Positions 63,886 to 64,000 of a stretch of DNA of 64,000 bases are shown here, in pieces. Positions within the stretch are counted from its first letter, which is position 1; every line of letters starts with the position of its first letter. The translations under genes were made by a program, and so were the position numbers. The stretch is taken from assembly GCA_947471745.1 (NCBI GenBank), contig CANJKZ010000955.1, forward strand, positions 2,911,501 to 2,975,500, in the 5' to 3' direction. The notes below the pieces were generated by a model. That model was not told where the DNA came from. It ran no database searches and saw only the letters and a list, made by a program, of their open reading frames with translations. Origin of the DNA: Closterium sp. Naga37s-1. Lineage: Eukaryota; Streptophyta; Zygnematophyceae; Desmidiales; Closteriaceae.

Positions 63886-64000
63886 TGTTGGTGCAACCCT
63901 ACGGTTTGCACTCGGCTTGTTGTCCGTGTGCGTGAATGTGTGTGTGTATGGAATGGTATGAGGGCATGGGATAATATATATTTCATGCTTATAATTGTGT
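63886..64000 (+). repeat. 3' LTR of A4, first 115 bp
   Basis: Starts TGTTGGTGCAACCC and is identical to 58222-58336 for its whole visible length. It is cut by the end of the window. Confidence 0.94.

Larger units (their letters stand above)
58222..64000 (+). mobile_element. CopA copy A4, looks whole; 3' LTR runs off the window
   Basis: 5' LTR (58222-59040), primer site (59043-59054), one continuous gag-pol frame (59075-63844), polypurine tract and the first 115 bases of the 3' LTR (63886-64000). Those 115 bases are identical to the start of the 5' LTR, so the insertion is recent. It sits in the reverse transcriptase of A3. No break is visible in the part seen. Confidence 0.95.

Overview
This window is almost wholly a nest of LTR retrotransposon fossils of the Ty1/copia type, with one old pogo/Tigger-like DNA transposon and small islands of AT-rich unique DNA. 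No host gene, tRNA, rRNA or CRISPR array could be supported. The primer sites are close to the plant initiator-Met tRNA type (TGGTATCAGAGC). The element proteins are of green-plant copia type, the GC content is high, and the nesting is dense. I infer a green-lineage nuclear genome, perhaps a streptophyte alga or early land plant; the sequence does not settle which. Family and copy names below are local labels.

Four element groups recur. CopA has LTRs of about 790-820 bp and a single gag-pol frame with a CCHC knuckle (copies A1 1-5031 minus, A2 5032-6340 plus, A3 53837-58221 plus, A4 58222 to past the end, plus). CopB has miniature LTRs of about 122-132 bp, a long GC-rich tandem-repeat leader between primer site and gag, a glycine-rich Gag tail, and a GGAEP-type repeat between integrase and reverse transcriptase (B1 to B10). 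CopC is GTCGAC-rich with its own gag and pol (C1 10846-12914 plus, C2 30727-37584 minus). NonA is a short non-autonomous element with 241-bp LTRs (N1 15027-17342, a solo LTR at 10232-10475, and a relative at 22535-22790).

Layout. 1-8970: A1 sits in A2, which sits in B1. 8971-10845: repeats and a CopB pol fragment carrying a NonA solo LTR. 10846-22051: C1 is cut by B2, B2 by B3, and the 5' LTR of B3 by N1, whose 5-bp target duplication (AGTAC) is intact. 22052-28477: LTR fragments and CopB pol pieces, including head-to-head integrase copies. 28478-42365: a pogo-like transposon, apparently split by about 11 kb of CopC and CopB material (30727-41881). 42440-49760: a diverged hairpin element into which the complete CopB copy B8 (42673-49558, duplication CCTTC) has inserted. 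49791-53836: AT-rich DNA, then B9 and B10. 53837-64000: A3 lies in B10 and is itself interrupted by A4. A4 looks whole as far as the window shows, and its two LTRs match over all 115 bases that can be compared.

How the parts relate: nothing here forms a host pathway. The window is a layered record of insertions, with A4, N1 and B8 youngest by LTR identity and the pogo element and hairpin oldest by divergence. The least expected signals are a stem with paired base changes in the mini-LTRs, the sharing of that LTR core with CopC sequence, the split pogo transposon, and the split hairpin.
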